From an uncultured Mucilaginibacter sp. (GTDB lineage Bacteria; Bacteroidota; Bacteroidia; Sphingobacteriales; Sphingobacteriaceae): a DNA stretch of 51,142 nt. Shown piece by piece: positions 25,383 through 33,158 of the stretch. Positions within the stretch are counted from its first letter, which is position 1; each line of letters starts with the position of its first letter. The notes under the pieces were generated by a model. It was not told where the DNA came from. It ran no database searches and saw nothing but the letters and a program-made list of their open reading frames with translations. The DNA lies in the NCBI RefSeq assembly GCF_937859865.1, contig NZ_CALMAT010000033.1:2789-53930 (forward strand), read 5' to 3'. Made by a program: the position numbers and the translations under genes.

Positions 25383-26768
25383 TTAAAATGTTAAACCATG
25401 CTGGTCAATCAGGTAAATTAAAGCTGCAATAGAGGCTGCGCCTAACTCCAGTTCGCGCTTGTTTACGTTCTCGAAAACGTCTTTAGCGGTGTGGTGTATA
25501 TCAAAATAACGCTGCGAATCCGGCCGAAAACCAATTAAAGTGATGCTTGGCCTAGTTTCTTTTAACGGTTCGATATCCGTTCCGGCACCGCCTTTGGTCA
25601 AGCGTTCTACTTCATAAGGTTCCAATAACGGTTTCCAGTTTTTAATCATTCCTTGTAAAACGTTTGACTGAATACCGCTGAAAGAAAAACCGCGTGGCGT
25701 AAACCCACCTTCGTCTGTTTCGATGGCCGCCAAATGTTTTTCGTTGTTTTTTTGCGCCAGCTCGGCATATTTTAAACCGCCTTTGTGGCCATTTTCCTCA
25801 TTCATAAATAGCACGGCGCGAATAGAATGTTTAGGCCGATAACCTAAAGCTTTAAAAATCCGCAGCACTTCTACCGATTGCATCACGCCGGTCCCGTCGT
25901 CGTGTGCGCCTTCGGCCAAATCCCAGGAATCCAAATGTCCGCCAACGGTGATGAATTCGTTCGGGTTTTCCGTTCCTTTCATTTCGCCAACAACATTATA
26001 AGAAAGCACATCGGGCAAAGTCTGGCAGTTTTGTTTAAGGTAAAACTGAAGGCCTTTTTGCTGCTTTAACATTAAACTCAACAAATTTGCACCTTTGGTA
26101 GAAATGGCCGCTGCCGGGATTTTGTTTCCGCCTTCTTCGTAAGCCGTTGCGCCGGTATGCGGATAATCGTCTATCATTTCTGTCATCGAACGGACGATCA
26201 CGCCAATTGCGCCGTATTTGGCTGCTTCTGCCGGGCCTCGAAAACGCTGGTCGCTTGCTGCACCGTAAGCGGCGCCCGTTTCAATAAAACGCGGATCGAA
26301 CGGACGGTTGTAAAAAACGATTTTGCCTTTTATTGCTTTTTCGCCCAAAGTTTTTAATTCCTGGATGCCTTGCACTTCAATCACTTCCGCTTTTAAACCT
26401 TCTTTTGGCGTGGCTACCGATCCGCCAAGCGCAACTACCGAAACTGAAACTTGCTGGTTGCCCGATACTATTTTTGCCTGCTCTTTTTCGCCCCGAACCC
26501 AATGTGGCACCATCACTTCCTGCAAAAAAACGCGGTCGAAACCGTATTGCTGCATCAATTTTTTTGTCCAGTCAACCGCTTTTTGTGCGTTTGCAGATCC
26601 GCTTAAACGCGGCCCAATTTGCTTGCATAAATATTGCAAGTTTTGGTAAGGTTGGCCGTTGACCAACTCTTCATCAAAAATTTTTCTGAGATAAACCGAA
26701 TCCGGGTTTTGGGCAGATGCGGCCAATGTACTGCCAAGCAAAAAAGAAAGTAGAAATTTGAACTTCAT
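25383..26768 (-). CDS. M28 family metallopeptidase with PA domain, secreted
   Basis: A 461-residue exported zinc aminopeptidase/carboxypeptidase-Q-like enzyme. The signal peptide MKFKFLLSFLLGSTLAASAQ is followed by an insert of PA-domain type (about 130-240, with KGKIVFYNRP and AAAISTKGANLL) and the M28 metal core ITVGGHLDSWDLAEGAHDDGTGVMQSVEVLR, RAVLFMNEENGHKGGLKYAE, AIETDEGG and a C-terminal YFDIHHTAKDVF. Zn ligands in HLDSW, HDDG, NEE-N, ETDEGG and HHT are all present, so it should be active in the periplasm, cutting short peptides. Length is typical. It reads leftward, followed by the MFS gene. Confidence 0.93.
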   Translation of the reverse strand: MKFKFLLSFLLGSTLAASAQNPDSVYLRKIFDEELVNGQPYQNLQYLCKQIGPRLSGSANAQKAVDWTKKLMQQYGFDRVFLQEVMVPHWVRGEKEQAKIVSGNQQVSVSVVALGGSVATPKEGLKAEVIEVQGIQELKTLGEKAIKGKIVFYNRPFDPRFIETGAAYGAASDQRFRGPAEAAKYGAIGVIVRSMTEMIDDYPHTGATAYEEGGNKIPAAAISTKGANLLSLMLKQQKGLQFYLKQNCQTLPDVLSYNVVGEMKGTENPNEFITVGGHLDSWDLAEGAHDDGTGVMQSVEVLRIFKALGYRPKHSIRAVLFMNEENGHKGGLKYAELAQKNNEKHLAAIETDEGGFTPRGFSFSGIQSNVLQGMIKNWKPLLEPYEVERLTKGGAGTDIEPLKETRPSITLIGFRPDSQRYFDIHHTAKDVFENVNKRELELGAASIAALIYLIDQHGLTF

Positions 26769-26820
26769 AAAAACAGCTTTATCAGCAAAGTTAAAATTTG
26801 TGTAGGTTTTGTAAAACGGC

Positions 26821-28926
26821 TCAGGAAATTTTGTTCCAGCTTAAACCTTCGTTTTTTTGCGCGAAATGTTGCTGCAGCAATTGGTTTTTAGGCAGCAACA
26901 ATTGCGGGTCTTCTTCAAAAATTGCTTCAACCGCTTGCCGTGCTTTGAGCAAAATTGGCTGGTCTTCCACCAGATTCGCTATTTTTAAATCCAGCACACC
27001 GCTTTGCTGCTTGCCTTCGATATTGCCCGGGCCACGCAGTTGTAAATCAATTTCTGCTATTTCAAAACCATCGTTTGTACGCACCATCGTTTCCAACCGT
27101 GTCCGCCCATCTTTGGATAATTTCTCGCTGCTCATCAAAATACAGTACGATTGTTCGGCACCACGGCCAACCCTGCCGCGTAGTTGGTGCAGTTGCGACA
27201 GGCCAAACCGCTCTGCATTTTCAATAATCATCACCGAAGCATTTGGCACGTTTACGCCAACTTCGATTACTGTTGTGGCAACCATAATTTGCGTTTCGCC
27301 TTTTACAAAACGCTGCATTTCAAACGCTTTGTCTGCTGCCGAAAGCTGGCCATGGACAATGCTGATCCGGTATTCTGGCAAAGGAAATTCTCTCGACATC
27401 ACTTCAATGCCATCCATCAAATTTTTTAAATCCAGCTTTTCACTTTCTTTAATCAGCGGATAAACCACGTAAACCTGCCTTCCTTTGGCAATTTCTTGCT
27501 TCATAAAACCAAAAACACGCAAGCGACTGTTTTCATAAAAGTGTTTTGTTTCAATCGGTTTTCTTCCGGCCGGCAATTCATCAATGATGGAAATATCCAA
27601 ATCGCCATACAAAGTCATGGCCAAAGTACGTGGGATTGGCGTGGCCGTCATCACCAAAATATGCGGCGGGATACTGTTTTTACGCCATAATTTTGCGCGT
27701 TGCTCTACACCGAAACGGTGTTGCTCATCAATTACCACAAAGCCAAGGTTTTTAAACTGCACTTTGTCTTCGATCAAAGCATGTGTACCAATCAGAATAT
27801 GCAGTTTGCCGCTTTCCAGATTTTCATGGATCACCCGCCTTTCTTTTTTGGAAGTCGAGCCAGTTAGCAAGGCAAATTCCACAAAACCTTCGCCCAACAA
27901 TTGTTTTAAAGATTGATAATGCTGATTAGCTAAAATTTCAGTCGGCGCCATCATACAAGCCTGAAAACCGTTATCAATCGCCAGTAAAATACTCATCAAA
28001 GCAACCACCGTTTTGCCGCTGCCCACATCGCCTTGCAGCAAACGGTTCATTTGAATGCCTTTTTGTGTATCAAAACGAATTTCTTTCAGCGTTCTTTTTT
28101 GTGCCGAAGTTAATGCAAAAGGCAGTTTGTGTTTGTAAAACTCGTTGAAGAAATAGCCAACGTTGCCAAAAACATTGCCTTTAAACTGCTGCGTCCTGAA
28201 GATTTTGTTTTTGAGCAATTTAAGCTGAAGGAAGAAAAGCTCTTCAAACTTCAAACGTTTGGATGCTTCTTTTAGCTGCATAAAATCAGCAGGAAAATGA
28301 ATTTGCTGAAAAGCTTTTGCCCGGTCAATCAAATGGTTTGTTTGCCGCAAATATTCAGGCAAATTCTCGGTGATGTTTCTGCCGTATTGTTCCAGCAAAG
28401 CAGCAACCAGTTTTTGGATTCCTTTAGAATCCAACAAAAACTTCTTTAGTTTTTCCGTCGAATTGTAAGCTGGTTGCAAAGCCTGGCTCCCACTGCTTTT
28501 AGTTGGGTTTGCGCTGTAAAGTTCTGTTTCCGGGTGCGCAATTTGAAGTTTGTTATTAAAGAAACCCGGTTTCCCAAAGAAAACATAAACTTTGCCAACC
28601 ACCAAATTCTCAAAAACACGGGCAATTCCTTGAAACCAAACCAATTCTATCGGTCCGGTATCATCCTGCGCAGCAGCAACCAAACGCCGCGCAGCTTTTT
28701 CGCCAATGATTTCTTTATGCGTTAGCCGGGCCAGAATTTGCACATATGGCATTTCTGCCGATGCTTCTTTTACCTTATAAAAACGGGTGCGGTCAATGTA
28801 TTTAAAGGGGAAATATTGCAGCAGATCGCCGTAAGCAGCTATCCCCAATTCCTTTTTTAAAGCTGTGGCACGTGCTGCGCCAACACCTTTTAAATATTCA
28901 ACCGGGGTTTCAAAAAATTTGTTCAA
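26821..28926 (-). CDS. recG: ATP-dependent DNA helicase RecG
   Basis: A 701-residue RecG, which remodels stalled forks and Holliday junctions. The N-terminal wedge domain (OB fold, about 60-160: YVQILARLTHKEIIGEKAARRLVAA) is followed by Walker A LLQGDVGSGKTVVALM, TGSTSKKERR, VVIDEQHRFGVEQRAKLW (DEQH box), VMTATPIPRTLAMTLYGDLD (motif III), VVYPLIKESEKLDL, ATTVIEVGVNVPNASVMIIENAERFGLSQLHQLRGRVGRG, and the C-terminal RGPGNIEGKQQSG. The gene holds three motif copies: 27671-27694 (RKNSI), 28263-28286 (LKEAS) and 28761-28784 (VKEAS), all in the same frame within protein segments that align ungapped with the family. Confidence 0.98.
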   Translation of the reverse strand: MNKFFETPVEYLKGVGAARATALKKELGIAAYGDLLQYFPFKYIDRTRFYKVKEASAEMPYVQILARLTHKEIIGEKAARRLVAAAQDDTGPIELVWFQGIARVFENLVVGKVYVFFGKPGFFNNKLQIAHPETELYSANPTKSSGSQALQPAYNSTEKLKKFLLDSKGIQKLVAALLEQYGRNITENLPEYLRQTNHLIDRAKAFQQIHFPADFMQLKEASKRLKFEELFFLQLKLLKNKIFRTQQFKGNVFGNVGYFFNEFYKHKLPFALTSAQKRTLKEIRFDTQKGIQMNRLLQGDVGSGKTVVALMSILLAIDNGFQACMMAPTEILANQHYQSLKQLLGEGFVEFALLTGSTSKKERRVIHENLESGKLHILIGTHALIEDKVQFKNLGFVVIDEQHRFGVEQRAKLWRKNSIPPHILVMTATPIPRTLAMTLYGDLDISIIDELPAGRKPIETKHFYENSRLRVFGFMKQEIAKGRQVYVVYPLIKESEKLDLKNLMDGIEVMSREFPLPEYRISIVHGQLSAADKAFEMQRFVKGETQIMVATTVIEVGVNVPNASVMIIENAERFGLSQLHQLRGRVGRGAEQSYCILMSSEKLSKDGRTRLETMVRTNDGFEIAEIDLQLRGPGNIEGKQQSGVLDLKIANLVEDQPILLKARQAVEAIFEEDPQLLLPKNQLLQQHFAQKNEGLSWNKIS
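27671..27694 (-). repeat. ACAGTAT-subtype motif inside recG
   Basis: ATACTGTTTTTA, CGCCA, TAATTTT (minus strand: AAAATTA, TGGCG, TAAAAACAGTAT) is a full-length copy, read as LWRKNSI just before helicase motif III. Confidence 0.75.
28263..28286 (-). repeat. GAAGCAT-subtype motif inside recG
   Basis: ATGCTTCTTTTA, GCTGCA, TAAAAT is a complete motif read as FMQLKEAS. Confidence 0.75.
28761..28784 (-). repeat. GAAGCAT-subtype motif inside recG
   Basis: ATGCTTCTTTTA, CCTTA, TAAAAAC closely matches the composite-element half at 36076-36100 (one base different in the first 24). It is read as RFYKVKEAS. Confidence 0.78.
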
Positions 28927-28944
28927 AAAAAATTGAATTATTAC

Positions 28945-28974
28945 ATACTGTTTTTATGCCGGTAAAAACAGTAT
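28945..28974. terminator. Perfect 12-bp hairpin, ACAGTAT-subtype motif
   Basis: ATACTGTTTTTA and TAAAAACAGTAT surround TGCCGG. It lies in the 56-bp space between recG's start and the ridA stop, so on the minus strand it could end ridA or its upstream genes. It is the intergenic twin of the coding copy at 892-921. Confidence 0.7.
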
Positions 28975-28982
28975 CAACAGTT

Positions 28983-29366
28983 TTAGGAAGCTTTAATTGC
29001 AATGGCCGAAATTTCTACATTCACATTTTTTGGCAACACGGATACTTCAACCGTTTCCCGCGCCGGAAAATTTCCGGAGAAATACGAGCCGTAGATTTCG
29101 TTCACCAAAGCAAAGTTATCCATGTCCGAAAGAAAAATGGTGGTTTTAACGATGTGGTCAAAACTTAAACCGGCTTCGGTTAAAATGGCTTTTAAGTTTT
29201 TAAGAACGGTGTGGGTTTCTGTGGCAATATCGTCTGTCATCATTTTTCCTGATTGGGCGTCAATCGCAATCTGACCAGAAATAAACAGGAAACCACCGGC
29301 AGCAACAGCCTGGTTGTAAGGGCCAATGGGTTGCGGTGCATCTTTGGTATTGATAATCGTTTTCAT
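28983..29366 (-). CDS. ridA: RidA family enamine/imine deaminase
   Basis: A 127-residue RidA/YjgF protein, which hydrolyses reactive enamine/imine intermediates made by PLP enzymes such as threonine dehydratase. Hallmarks are INTKDAPQPIGPYNQAV, GFLFISGQIAIDAQSG, HTVLKNLKAILTEAG, FDHIVKTTIFLSDMDNFALVNEIY and NFPARETVEVSVLPKNVNVEISAIA, the last with the active-site Arg. The ATG at 29366 is used, because the 21-bp upstream extension would start at TTG and lies inside the coding end of the preceding small gene. The two genes share an ATGA overlap. Confidence 0.94.
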   Translation of the reverse strand: MKTIINTKDAPQPIGPYNQAVAAGGFLFISGQIAIDAQSGKMMTDDIATETHTVLKNLKAILTEAGLSFDHIVKTTIFLSDMDNFALVNEIYGSYFSGNFPARETVEVSVLPKNVNVEISAIAIKAS

Positions 29367-29509
29367 TTTCTTTTCAATATAAACCAATCAATCAGTTTCC
29401 AGATTATGCCCAGCAAAAATATAATGATGGCCATTTTATTGATGAAATGCATTGCCCTCAGGTTAAAATTATCAGGCCTGTTTTTATCCTTTTTTCTGAA
29501 AAAATACAT
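29363..29509 (-). CDS. Small membrane protein upstream of ridA
   Basis: A 48-residue protein starting MYFFRKKDKNRPDNFNLRAM and ending with a single hydrophobic helix (MAIIIFLLGIIWKLIDWFIL) and the basic tail KRK. Evidence that it is real: the TGA stop overlaps the ridA ATG as ATGA, the charged N-terminus plus single transmembrane segment is protein-like, and no other frame is open. Such short single-pass proteins next to ridA seem familiar in the Bacteroidota, but I cannot name the family with certainty. The likely topology has the N-terminus inside. Function is unknown. Confidence 0.7.
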   Translation of the reverse strand: MYFFRKKDKNRPDNFNLRAMHFINKMAIIIFLLGIIWKLIDWFILKRK

Positions 29510-29524
29510 CGTACAAATATAAAA

Positions 29525-29555
29525 AAAGGGGTTCAGAAAAATCTGAACCCCTTTG
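29525..29555 (-). terminator. Rho-independent terminator of the OmpA-like gene
   Basis: The stem AAAGGGGTTCAGA with TCTGAACCCCTTT is followed on the minus strand by a run of seven T. It sits 19 bp beyond the OmpA-like stop. It is a strong GC-rich stem, unlike the motif-based hairpins elsewhere in the window. Confidence 0.92.
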
Positions 29556-29573
29556 TAAGAATTAATTGATTAA

Positions 29574-30950
29574 TTACATACCAGACATTGCTGATTTGAA
29601 TTCAACACGACGGTTTAACACACGTCCTTGTTCGGTTGAGTTATCAGAAATTGGATTAGTTTCACCGTAAGCTTTGATTTTTAAGCGCTTAGCATCCACA
29701 CCAGAGTTAACCAAGTAAGTTTTAACAGAATTTGCCCTGTCTTTAGATAAGCGCATGTTGTGTGCGGCAGAACCTTCAGAAGAAGCGTAACCGTCTAACT
29801 CGATGGTCATGTTTGGATTGCTTCTTAAATCGGCAGAAGCTTTATCTAAGGTTGGGTAAGCAGACGTCCGCAATACAGAACTGTCAAACTCAAACTGAAT
29901 GTTAGAATAAGTGCCTGGGGTAGAAGCAGCAGCAGCGGTAGTATCTGGTTTAGGGAATTTGATTTCGCAACCAGAACCATCAACAATAGTACCGGCTGGC
30001 GTACCAGGGCATTTGTCAAACTGATCAGAAACACCATCGCCATCAGAATCTTTTTTCAGGTCGTCCACTGATTTTTCAACATTGGATACACGGCCTTTTA
30101 AAGCTTCTACTTCCTGGCGCAATGTAGGATCTTTCAACTCGTCATACATCAGGGCAACTGGGTTAACCCAATCTAAGTTTGGTTTTGCCGGATTGCCTAA
30201 AGTAAATTCTAAACCACCATAGCCATAAGAAAATTTATCTTTTGTAGGGTATCTAACGTCAGCACCATCTAAATTATCGCCATCAACAAAGTTGGCTGTG
30301 TAGCCTAAGTTTAAAGCAATACCGTCTGTCAGCCTAACTTTTACACCTGCACCAACCGGGATAACTAATTCGTGGATATATTTATGTCCGTCGGCTGCAT
30401 TGTTTTTGTAATCAACAACAGTACCGTTGGCAAGGGTAACTTTAGGGGCATAACCGGCATAACCGGCACCAGCCGTAACGAAGAAATTAATTACATTTTT
30501 TCTGTGGAGGTAATTGATATTACCTACATTAACCTTGCCCATCAGGTTGGCATAGTAAGCCAATTCTGTTTTAAAGGCACTAAAACCATCGCGGCTGCCA
30601 TTTTGTGCACCGGAAATATTCCTGCTGTTGTCGCCGGAGATGGTACCGCGCATTACATTTAATTCCAGGCCAAAGGCATGTGCCAATTGCTCTCTTAACG
30701 AAATACCGTAACCCAATTCATAATTGTTTTTGGTAAAATCATTAGAACCGAAAAAAAGCGTTGGCGATAAAACACCAGCGTTTGCACCGATACTAAATGT
30801 TCTGTACTGGGCCTTTCCACCAAATACCTTTGCTGAACCAGGGGCGACGGTTGTAGTCGAGTCTGAAGAGGTTTGTGCATGTGCTGCAACAACTCCCATC
30901 AAAGACGCAATCGACAGTACGACTGTTTTCTTTAATGTAGAATAATTCAT
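29574..30950 (-). CDS. OmpA family outer-membrane protein with TSP3-like calcium repeat
   Basis: A 458-residue outer-membrane/peptidoglycan anchor. It has a signal peptide (LKKTVVLSIASLMGVVAAHAQ), an N-terminal beta-barrel-like region (about 45-265, many alternating aromatic strands such as FSIGANAGVLSPTLFFGS), a short coiled coil (DPTLRQEVEALKGRVSNVEKSVDDLKK), a thrombospondin-3-like calcium loop (DSDGDGVSDQFDKCPGTPAG) and a C-terminal OmpA domain (YSNIQFEFDSSVLRTSAYPTL, MTIELDGYASSEGS, NMRLSKDRANSVKTYL, LKIKAYGETNPI, GRVLNRRVEF). It is followed by a strong terminator, which suits a highly expressed gene. It is divergent from pepP. Confidence 0.95.
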   Translation of the reverse strand: MNYSTLKKTVVLSIASLMGVVAAHAQTSSDSTTTVAPGSAKVFGGKAQYRTFSIGANAGVLSPTLFFGSNDFTKNNYELGYGISLREQLAHAFGLELNVMRGTISGDNSRNISGAQNGSRDGFSAFKTELAYYANLMGKVNVGNINYLHRKNVINFFVTAGAGYAGYAPKVTLANGTVVDYKNNAADGHKYIHELVIPVGAGVKVRLTDGIALNLGYTANFVDGDNLDGADVRYPTKDKFSYGYGGLEFTLGNPAKPNLDWVNPVALMYDELKDPTLRQEVEALKGRVSNVEKSVDDLKKDSDGDGVSDQFDKCPGTPAGTIVDGSGCEIKFPKPDTTAAAASTPGTYSNIQFEFDSSVLRTSAYPTLDKASADLRSNPNMTIELDGYASSEGSAAHNMRLSKDRANSVKTYLVNSGVDAKRLKIKAYGETNPISDNSTEQGRVLNRRVEFKSAMSGM

Positions 30951-31100
30951 AGTTTTAAGATTAACGATTTTAATTGTGATTTTTTTTCCAAAAATAGTTA
31001 TTAAGTTTGATTCGTTGTACCAAACTCCGTTCCATTTTATATTTAATTTTTTAAATTAACATATAAGATACCCATTCCTAACATAAGCTTTTGTTTTTCA

Positions 31101-32390
31101 ATGAAATATGAACCTATAATTAATGATGTTTTCTATACGAACAGAAAGCGTTTTTGTTTGAAATTACAACCAAATTCATTAATCCTGCTTAATTCTAACG
31201 ATGAGTTTCCGCGTAGCGGCGACCAAAACCACAGCTTTAAACAAAACGCCGACCTGTTTTATTTAACCGGGATAGACCAGGAACAGAGCATTTTGCTGCT
31301 TTTTCCCGATTGTCCCAATCCACTATACAAAGAAGTACTTTTTTTAAGACAGACCAACGAGCTGATTGCCGTTTGGGAAGGCCATAAATATACCAAAGAA
31401 GAGGCCGAAAAAGCATCAGGCATAACAACGGTTTTTTGGCTGCATGAATTTGACCAGATTTTGGCCTCGATTGTTTTTTATGCAGAAAACATCTACCTCA
31501 ACACTAACGAAAACGACCGCTACCAGCATGAAGTGCCTTACCGCGACTTGCGTTTTATCCAAAAAATTAAGGAACAATTCCCGCTGCACCAGTATTACCG
31601 GACAGCGCCAATTTTCAGGGAACTGCGGGCGGTAAAATCGCAGGCCGAAGTTGAACTGATTGGCAAAGCCTGCCAGATTACCCGCGATGCTTTTTTTAGG
31701 GTGTTAAAATTTGTGAAGCCCGGCGTTGCAGAATACGAGATTGAAGCCGAAATCATCCATGAATTTATTCGGCAGCGCGGCAGCGGCCATGCCTACAACC
31801 CGATTATTGCTTCCGGCATCAACGCAACTGTTCTTCATTACAACGACAACAACCAGTTGTGTCGCTCCGGCGATGTGATTTTGATGGATTTTGGCGCCGA
31901 GTATGCCAACTACAATGCCGATTGCACACGCTCCATTCCGGTTAACGGCCGATTTACTGCAAGGCAAAAAGAAGTTTACCAATCGGTATTAACGGTGATG
32001 AAAGAAGCCACGCAGCTTTTAAAGCCCGGAACGGTTTGGAATACCTATCACGAAGAAGTGGGCAAAATCATGACTTCGGAACTGATTAAATTAGGTTTGC
32101 TAAACAAGCACGACGTGGAAAAACAAAACCCGGCCATGCCTTTGTACAAGCAATATTTTATGCACGGCACGTCGCACCATTTGGGTTTGGATGTGCATGA
32201 TTTTGCGGGAAGGTACACGCCTTTTGCTGCCGGAAACGTGCTGACCGTTGAACCGGGCATTTATATCCCGGCCGAAGGTTTGGGCATTCGCTTGGAAAAC
32301 AACATCCTGATTACCGAAAACGGCACTGTGGATTTGATGGCGGATATTCCGTTGGAAGCCGGGCATATTGAGGAGTTGATGAACCCTTAA
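31101..32390 (+). CDS. pepP: Xaa-Pro aminopeptidase (aminopeptidase P)
   Basis: A 429-residue M24B metallopeptidase, which removes N-terminal residues before proline in the cytoplasm. The N-terminal creatinase-like domain (1-165) includes SNDEFPRSGDQNHSFKQNADLFYLTGIDQEQSILLLFPD. The pita-bread domain shows VLHYNDNNQLCRSGDVILMDFGAEYANYNADCTRSIPVNG (metal Asp pair), HGTSHHLGLDVHDF (His), VLTVEPGIYIP (Glu) and GIRLENNILIT (Glu). All five metal ligands are present and the length is normal. It runs divergent from the OmpA-like gene; the stop is 5 bp before a 50-bp direct repeat. Confidence 0.95.
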   Translation: MKYEPIINDVFYTNRKRFCLKLQPNSLILLNSNDEFPRSGDQNHSFKQNADLFYLTGIDQEQSILLLFPDCPNPLYKEVLFLRQTNELIAVWEGHKYTKEEAEKASGITTVFWLHEFDQILASIVFYAENIYLNTNENDRYQHEVPYRDLRFIQKIKEQFPLHQYYRTAPIFRELRAVKSQAEVELIGKACQITRDAFFRVLKFVKPGVAEYEIEAEIIHEFIRQRGSGHAYNPIIASGINATVLHYNDNNQLCRSGDVILMDFGAEYANYNADCTRSIPVNGRFTARQKEVYQSVLTVMKEATQLLKPGTVWNTYHEEVGKIMTSELIKLGLLNKHDVEKQNPAMPLYKQYFMHGTSHHLGLDVHDFAGRYTPFAAGNVLTVEPGIYIPAEGLGIRLENNILITENGTVDLMADIPLEAGHIEELMNP

Positions 32391-32395
32391 TTTAT

Positions 32396-32445
32396 GCCGG
32401 TAAAAGAAGCATTTAATATGATGAGCGTTAAATTAGCCTGAACAA
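32396..32445 (+). repeat. 50-bp direct repeat, left copy (contains the motif)
   Basis: CTTAATTTATGCCGG, TAAAAGAAGCAT and then GATGAGCGTTAAATTA after a 6-base variable part. It matches 33024-33073 at 47 of 50 bases in the same orientation. The pair brackets the RelE/ParE-type module. Confidence 0.9.
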
Positions 32446-32455
32446 ACTAAATAAC

Positions 32456-32671
32456 ATGAGACAAGTAACCGTATATACAACTGACAAAGATTACAACCAC
32501 TTTGTGCAACTGGCCAAAAACCTGAGTTATGTTAAAAAAATAGAAACAGACGACGAGCCAACAAAAGAAGAAATCATCGAAAATATCAAAGCTGGATTGG
32601 AGGAAGTTCGTCTTTTTGAAAAAGGCGAATTAAAAACCACACCTGCAAAAGAGTTTTTGAATGAACTATAA
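32456..32671 (+). CDS. Antitoxin of a RelE/ParE-type module
   Basis: A 71-residue protein (MRQVTVYTTDKDYNHFVQLA onward, then DEPTKEEIIENIKAGLEEVRLFEKGELKTTPAKEFLNEL). The acidic helical C-terminal half with EEIIENIKAGLEEVR and the LKTTPAKEFLNEL tail is typical of the Bacteroidota antitoxins that precede RelE/ParE toxins. It would wrap around the toxin and bind the promoter. Its stop overlaps the toxin start (ATG at 32661, 11-bp overlap). The reading frame is intact although the partner is frameshifted. Bracketed by a 50-bp direct repeat. Confidence 0.82.
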   Translation: MRQVTVYTTDKDYNHFVQLAKNLSYVKKIETDDEPTKEEIIENIKAGLEEVRLFEKGELKTTPAKEFLNEL

Positions 32672-32986
32672 AGTCGAACTCTCTTCAAACTTTAAAAAAG
32701 AAGCCAAAAAACTAACTAAAAATACGTTTCTTTAAAGGCAGAATTAGATTTATTATTTACGGAGCTGGAAGACAATCCAATTTTAGGTACCCCTCTTGGC
32801 AATCATATTTATAAAATCCGTTTGGCTATTGCCTCAAAAAACAAAGGTAAATCCGGTGGTGCAAGGGTAATGTCTTTTGTTAAGGTTACAAAAACTACGG
32901 TACTGCTGTTTTCAATTTATGATAAAGGAGAAAAAGACACGCTATCCGATCAGGAAATTGCAGTGCTTCTAAAAGGTTTTTTGTAA
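32661..32986 (+). pseudogene. RelE/ParE family toxin with frameshift
   Basis: From ATG 32661 the frame reads MNYKVELSSNFKKEAKKLTK and meets TAA at 32733-32735. In the -1 frame from about 32723 it continues YVSLKAELDLLFTELEDNPI, then LGNHIYKIRLAIASKNKGKS, RVMSFVKVTKTTVLLFSIYD and ends at TAA 32984-32986. Restoring one A in the run CTAAAAATACG gives a complete toxin of about 108 residues with the usual RelE/ParE features (F-K-EAKKL, G-IYKIRLAI, G-ARV-SF, LFSIYDK). It is therefore a recent one-base deletion, or a sequencing error in a homopolymer. The intact antitoxin suggests the loss is recent. Confidence 0.85.
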
Positions 32987-33023
32987 ACCAATCAGGATTC
33001 GATATTAATCTAAGCAATCTACA

Positions 33024-33073
33024 CTTAATTTATGCCGGTAAAAGAAGCATTTGAAAAGATGAGCGTTAAATTA
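33024..33073 (+). repeat. 50-bp direct repeat, right copy (contains the motif)
   Basis: Second copy of the repeat at 32396-32445, 628 bp downstream; the 25-bp motif lies at 33027-33050. The remaining space up to 33158 shows no gene. Confidence 0.9.
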
Positions 33074-33133
33074 ATTGATTGTGAAGGTAAACCGGCATCT
33101 GAAGCAGCTTTCTGCCAACCTCCAATATTTTCT

Positions 33134-33141
33134 TAATTTTG
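33134..33141 (+). promoter_or_regulatory. Candidate -7 box of the MsbA-like gene
   Basis: TAATTTTG matches TANNTTTG, 17 bases upstream of the ATG at 33159. No convincing -33 element was seen. Confidence 0.3.
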
Positions 33142-33158
33142 CAGGCTTAACGTTTTGA

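Noticed and set aside
30989-31024. Promoter for the OmpA-like gene (TTTG and TATTTTTG on the minus strand)
   Set aside because: The spacing between the two boxes is about 24 bases, longer than the usual Bacteroidota spacing, so I did not list it as a feature.
32711-32735. Programmed -1 frameshift in the toxin gene
   Set aside because: The site T-AAA-AAT is not a canonical X-XXY-YYZ slippery heptamer, and no downstream stimulatory structure stands out; a simple deletion in the A-run is more likely.
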